Positions 22,867 to 25,603 of a DNA stretch of 25,603 nt are shown here, piece by piece. Both the position numbers and the translations under genes were made by a program. The notes beneath the pieces were generated by a model. The model made no database searches and had not been told where the DNA came from. It was given only the letters and a program-made list of their open reading frames with translations. Location of the stretch: contig CAZJBP010000030.1 of assembly GCA_964544115.1 (NCBI GenBank), forward strand, positions 1 to 25,603, written 5' to 3'. Position 1 is the first letter of the stretch, and each line of letters opens with the position of its first letter. The DNA comes from CAZJBP01 sp964544115. Lineage in GTDB: Bacteria; Verrucomicrobiota; Kiritimatiellia; UBA8416; JADHWI01.

Positions 22867-24426
22867 CTACTTCTTCTCATCCCCCAAGCCCGCATACACG
22901 CTGTTGTCGAGTCCAAGCCAGATCCGCAAGGCAATGGAGAAGCCGCCGATGGCCAGGCCGATGAGCACGCCCCGGTAGGCGCAGGCGTTGATGATCGTCA
23001 GCAGCTTCTCCGACAGCCAGGGCAGGCGCAGGAAGCCCAGGGAATCCGGCAGGAAGCTGCCGAGCCACGTGCCGATCGGCATCTGGCCGATCATGACGAT
23101 GCAGGCCGACACCATCAGGAGCGCGGCATCCACGCTGCGCACCCGGAAGGAACGGTAGGCCGCGCTGATCATGTAGAAGGTGATCATCGAGAACACGGCC
23201 ACGCCCACCGGGCGGAGAATGGCCTCGAACATGAAGTCGTAGCCCATCTGCCACACGGTGCCGGTCATCTTCTCCGATTTGCCCACGAGCGTGAACGCGG
23301 CCATGGCGATCAGGAAGGCGAAGAAGATCACGCTGTGCGCGCCCCCCTTGTGGCGCTGGACGACCCGCTTGCCGTGGAACAGGCCCAGGTTGATCAGGGC
23401 GATGAAAACGGCGAAGGAGCCGATAATCTGCAGGTACGTGCCGACGGTCTGGATCCATCCCGACAGATAGGTCGAACGCGCCGGCTTGCCGACGGTCTTC
23501 ACGGCCTGCGGCTGCGGGCCCGAAAGGGCGATGAGGGCGGTGCGGGCCGCCCCCTCCGCGTCGGTGGTGCGGCACGCCAGCAGCGACGCGTCCGCTGAGG
23601 CGTCGAGGCGCATCCCGGTAACGGCGCCGACGCCGGCCGGCAGCGCAAGCGGGGATGGCGCGAAGGCGCCGCCGGCCTGCTGGGCCAGCCGGACTCCGTT
23701 GGTGCCCTGAGCGAAATCGATAATCCAGCGGCCATCGACGCGGCGCCCGTCAAAGGCGGTGACCCCGTCCGGATACTGCCGGGACGTGACCAGCGGCGCC
23801 GCTCCGAGCCGCATCGACGCCAGGCTTTCTCCCTCGGCCGGCCACACCTCGGGCCCCAGTCCCCGCTGCTTCACGACGAGCAGCATGGCCCAGCGATCGC
23901 CCGCGCGGCTGACCGCAAAGTGCTCGAGCTCTCCCGACAGCGCGCCGTTCGGCTCGGACACGGTGGGGCGGGGGGCGCCTTCCGTGGCGAAGAGCACCGG
24001 GCCCGTGCGCTGCCACGTCAGCCCGGCCGGGTCGCCTGTGGCGTGGCACAGCGTCGCCACCTGCTCCCGGTCCAGCCCGAGGTAGAACAGGTCAATCCCG
24101 GCGCTGCCGGCTACCGCGGCCAGCTGCCGCATGCCGCCCTTCTCGTGCGGAGAGAAAAGCGACCGCTGCATCACCGGCAGGTCGGGCACGCGCCGCCACC
24201 CGTTCGTCGTTTCCGGCGCGGGCACGAGCCGGCCCAGGCTCGCCTTCTGCTGGTTGTACTGGCCGATGTAGAAGATCGCCGGGCCGCCCGGCGTCTGCAC
24301 CCTGGCCGGGGAGTGCACGGAGTCGCAGTCGAAGTCGCCGCCGAACTTCTCCGGCAGGACGTACTCCAGGAAGAAGTAGAGCCCGCAGACAAAGGCGATG
24401 GTCTTGAGTAAGGCGCGCTTGCTCAT
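22867..24426 (-). CDS. Membrane protein with large beta-rich soluble domain and C-terminal TM bundle, MutL cluster
   Basis: 519 residues, ATG at 24426, seven bases after the preceding stop. One N-terminal TM (IAFVCGLYFFLEYVL, about 10-24) is followed by about 295 residues of soluble domain. This domain has repeated strand-turn text with many Trp, Gly and Asp (GGPAIFYIGQYN, GSAGIDLFYLGLDRE, DRWAMLLVVKQRG, VDGRWIIDFAQGTNG), which suggests a beta-propeller. Residues about 325-510 hold five to six TM segments, including LQIIGSFAVFIALINLGLF and GVLIGLAIGGFSIALRIWL. The propeller would face outside if the N-terminus is cytoplasmic. It has no match I recognise. It could be the outward-facing sensor or binding part of the complex. 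Confidence 0.82.
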   Translation of the reverse strand: MSKRALLKTIAFVCGLYFFLEYVLPEKFGGDFDCDSVHSPARVQTPGGPAIFYIGQYNQQKASLGRLVPAPETTNGWRRVPDLPVMQRSLFSPHEKGGMRQLAAVAGSAGIDLFYLGLDREQVATLCHATGDPAGLTWQRTGPVLFATEGAPRPTVSEPNGALSGELEHFAVSRAGDRWAMLLVVKQRGLGPEVWPAEGESLASMRLGAAPLVTSRQYPDGVTAFDGRRVDGRWIIDFAQGTNGVRLAQQAGGAFAPSPLALPAGVGAVTGMRLDASADASLLACRTTDAEGAARTALIALSGPQPQAVKTVGKPARSTYLSGWIQTVGTYLQIIGSFAVFIALINLGLFHGKRVVQRHKGGAHSVIFFAFLIAMAAFTLVGKSEKMTGTVWQMGYDFMFEAILRPVGVAVFSMITFYMISAAYRSFRVRSVDAALLMVSACIVMIGQMPIGTWLGSFLPDSLGFLRLPWLSEKLLTIINACAYRGVLIGLAIGGFSIALRIWLGLDNSVYAGLGDEKK

Positions 24427-24433
24427 GGTGGCG

Positions 24434-25201
24434 TCACTGCAGAAGAAGAGGCGTAATCCAGTCCTGCTGGAAGATCGTGAAACACAGAATGCCGATCAGC
24501 ATGATGACCAGCAGGAGCATCTTGGCCCAGTCCTGCCCGACCAGGCTGCCGGTCAGCACGGGATCGCGGCTGAAATACGCGCCGGCCGCATAGAACTCCT
24601 CGCCGAAGACGGTGTAGTCGCAGGACACCATGAAGAAGGGGACCTGATAGATGCTGGGGGTGCAGGCGATCTGAACGGCGCCGGTCTGCTGGCCGGCCTC
24701 GGCCAGCACGAGGGCCTCGTAGCCGTAAGGGCCGAACAGGAAGCTGGCGGCCACATTATCCCGCTTGATCCAGCCGGCGACGCCGGCGGCATAGGGGGAC
24801 TGTTCGCCGGTCATGTACCGGAGGTGGTCTTCGACGGGGAACAGGCCTTCCTTGCCGACCGCCGCGTAGCCGTCTTTCCAGTAGGACTCGGCCATGGCGT
24901 AGGACATGGGGTCCGACAGCGGCACCATCACCGGCATGGAGAGCTTGCCCGCGCGCCGGACGACGTGGCCCATCACGGCCAGGGAGCAGAACAGCTCCAC
25001 GCCCGGGCCCGTCATCCCCGGGTTGAACATGATCGGCCGGTCTTGCTCGGTCGCCTGGCCGATGACCTCGTCGATGACCTCAAGCCCCGAGATAGGGCGG
25101 AGGGTGACGGACCCGCCTTTGCAGGCGCGGCGGATCTGGGAAAGGATCGCCGCCACGAACAGGCCGAAGACGAGAAGCACTATCGGATTCGCGTGTTCCA
25201 T
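24434..25201 (-). CDS. DUF6754-like membrane protein, first gene of the MutL cluster
   Basis: 255 residues from the ATG at 25201. Alternatives at 25216, 25231 and 25267 only lengthen the N-terminus, and none has a good ribosome site; I chose the one that puts the TM closest to the start. It has a TM at about 5-24 (PIVLLVFGLFVAAILSQI), a soluble domain, and a C-terminal TM (WAKMLLLVIMLIGILCFTIF). The soluble domain contains PIMFNPGMTGPGVELFCSL, PVMVPLSDPMSYAMAE and FMVSCDYTVFGEEFYAAGAY. These resemble, from memory, the DUF6754 family described by annotation only, mostly from Chloroflexota and often near a MutL gene. The role is unknown. Seven bases separate it from the next gene, indicating one operon. 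Confidence 0.78.
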   Translation of the reverse strand: MEHANPIVLLVFGLFVAAILSQIRRACKGGSVTLRPISGLEVIDEVIGQATEQDRPIMFNPGMTGPGVELFCSLAVMGHVVRRAGKLSMPVMVPLSDPMSYAMAESYWKDGYAAVGKEGLFPVEDHLRYMTGEQSPYAAGVAGWIKRDNVAASFLFGPYGYEALVLAEAGQQTGAVQIACTPSIYQVPFFMVSCDYTVFGEEFYAAGAYFSRDPVLTGSLVGQDWAKMLLLVIMLIGILCFTIFQQDWITPLLLQ

Positions 25202-25327
25202 ATGGGACTGCCGCATGATTTCAGGTCTCATTCGGCAGTGCAATACTATCCTGCGCAACGGGCGCATCTTCGAGTTTGCGCGTTGAGGGTGAGCCCTGCC
25301 CGCGCGCTGTCGGCCGGGTGGGGGCCC

Positions 25328-25369
25328 TCGGCGTCGGGGTCGCTATTGGTATCGGTGTCGACGTCGGGT
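25328..25369. repeat. Hexamer array TCGGNN x7 (degenerate)
   Basis: Seven in-register 6-nt units: tcggcg, tcgggg, tcgcta, ttggta, tcggtg, tcgacg, tcgggt. Non-coding position upstream of the membrane-protein cluster. Confidence 0.6.
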
Positions 25370-25472
25370 GGCCGGCGGTGGGTGGCTCGGTCTTGAGGCT
25401 GCCGGGGGATGTGTCGCGGATCGGGTCAAAACACGGGCGCGTGATATGGGCCCGTCTGCAGCGTTGCCTTCG

Positions 25473-25503
25473 GGGGGCCGCAGACAGGAGGTCTGGCGCC
25501 CCC
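25473..25503. repeat. GC-rich hairpin
   Basis: gggggc (25473-25478) pairs with gccccc (25498-25503), and cagac (25481-25485) with gtctg (25491-25495). The two stems are separated by a 2x2 internal loop, with aggag in the loop. Role unknown. Confidence 0.5.
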
Positions 25504-25603
25504 CTCGTCGCCTTGCATCCGGACCCATCTCCCGCGTCCGGTTTCGATCGGCGGATACGCCGCAACCCGATCCGCGCCACGTTCGCCACCGCCCCGGCCC
25601 TGC

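Larger units (their letters stand above)
25268..25603. other. Upstream non-coding region of the MutL cluster
   Basis: I see no convincing gene. It holds a degenerate hexamer array and a GC-rich hairpin, listed separately. An open frame across it on the minus strand is Arg/Pro-rich and looks like GC-driven noise. No promoter with good match was found for the minus-strand cluster; TAGTAT near 25245-25250 (complement) is a weak -10 candidate. Confidence 0.4.

Noticed and set aside
25221..25589. 122-residue minus-strand frame upstream of the MutL cluster
   Set aside because: Pro/Thr/Arg-rich text partly made by the hexamer array; no ribosome site or domain.

Overview
The window is GC-rich bacterial DNA, densely coded on both strands, with no rRNA, tRNA, CRISPR array or transposase that I could see. 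The gene content suggests a carbohydrate-degrading member of the PVC group (Kiritimatiellota, Lentisphaerota, Verrucomicrobiota or Planctomycetota). The pointers are secreted glycoside hydrolases, 24-residue leucine-rich repeats of the 'TxITDAGL' type, a DUF5107/TPR protein, an M60-like peptidase and a secreted protein with Thr-rich linkers. This placement is inferred from family content, not from a marker gene. One run of 100 Ns (6909-7008) is an assembly gap.

Layout. (1) 1-658, minus: 5' part of a secreted protein cut by the window edge. (2) 910-3780, plus: GH78-type alpha-L-rhamnosidase. (3) 3740-5743, minus: one polypeptide joining a Gfo/Idh/MocA dehydrogenase to an aldo/keto reductase. 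(4) 6068-8531, plus: secreted modular protein with about 220-residue repeats and poly-Thr linkers, interrupted by the gap. (5) 8808-13403, plus: TIM-barrel sugar isomerase/epimerase, DUF5107/TPR protein and an Uup-type ABC-F ATPase. (6) 13404-13673: non-coding stretch packed with inverted and heptameric repeats. (7) 17559 down to 13674, minus: four-gene operon of GH29 fucosidase, LRR lipoprotein, 70-residue Cys-rich protein and M60-like metallopeptidase. (8) 25201 down to 17694, minus: seven-gene cluster of four membrane proteins, a 106-residue soluble protein, a MutL/GlmL-family actin-like ATPase and a 373-residue protein with beta-barrel-like ends.

Regions 1-7 fit uptake and breakdown of rhamnose- and fucose-containing polysaccharides or glycoproteins. 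GH78 and GH29 release deoxysugars, the M60-like peptidase would cut glycosylated protein, and the dehydrogenase/reductase fusion, isomerase and DUF5107 protein would process the sugars. Region 8 is the most unusual part. It has no glutamate mutase or other B12 enzyme beside the MutL protein. Four consecutive genes share 4-nt start/stop overlaps, and the products look like a membrane-embedded complex driven by a cytoplasmic ATPase of unknown function.

The intergenic spacers carry several unrelated short-period arrays (6- or 7-nt degenerate units) and long imperfect palindromes. They appear between genes rather than inside them and form a second notable signal of this genome.
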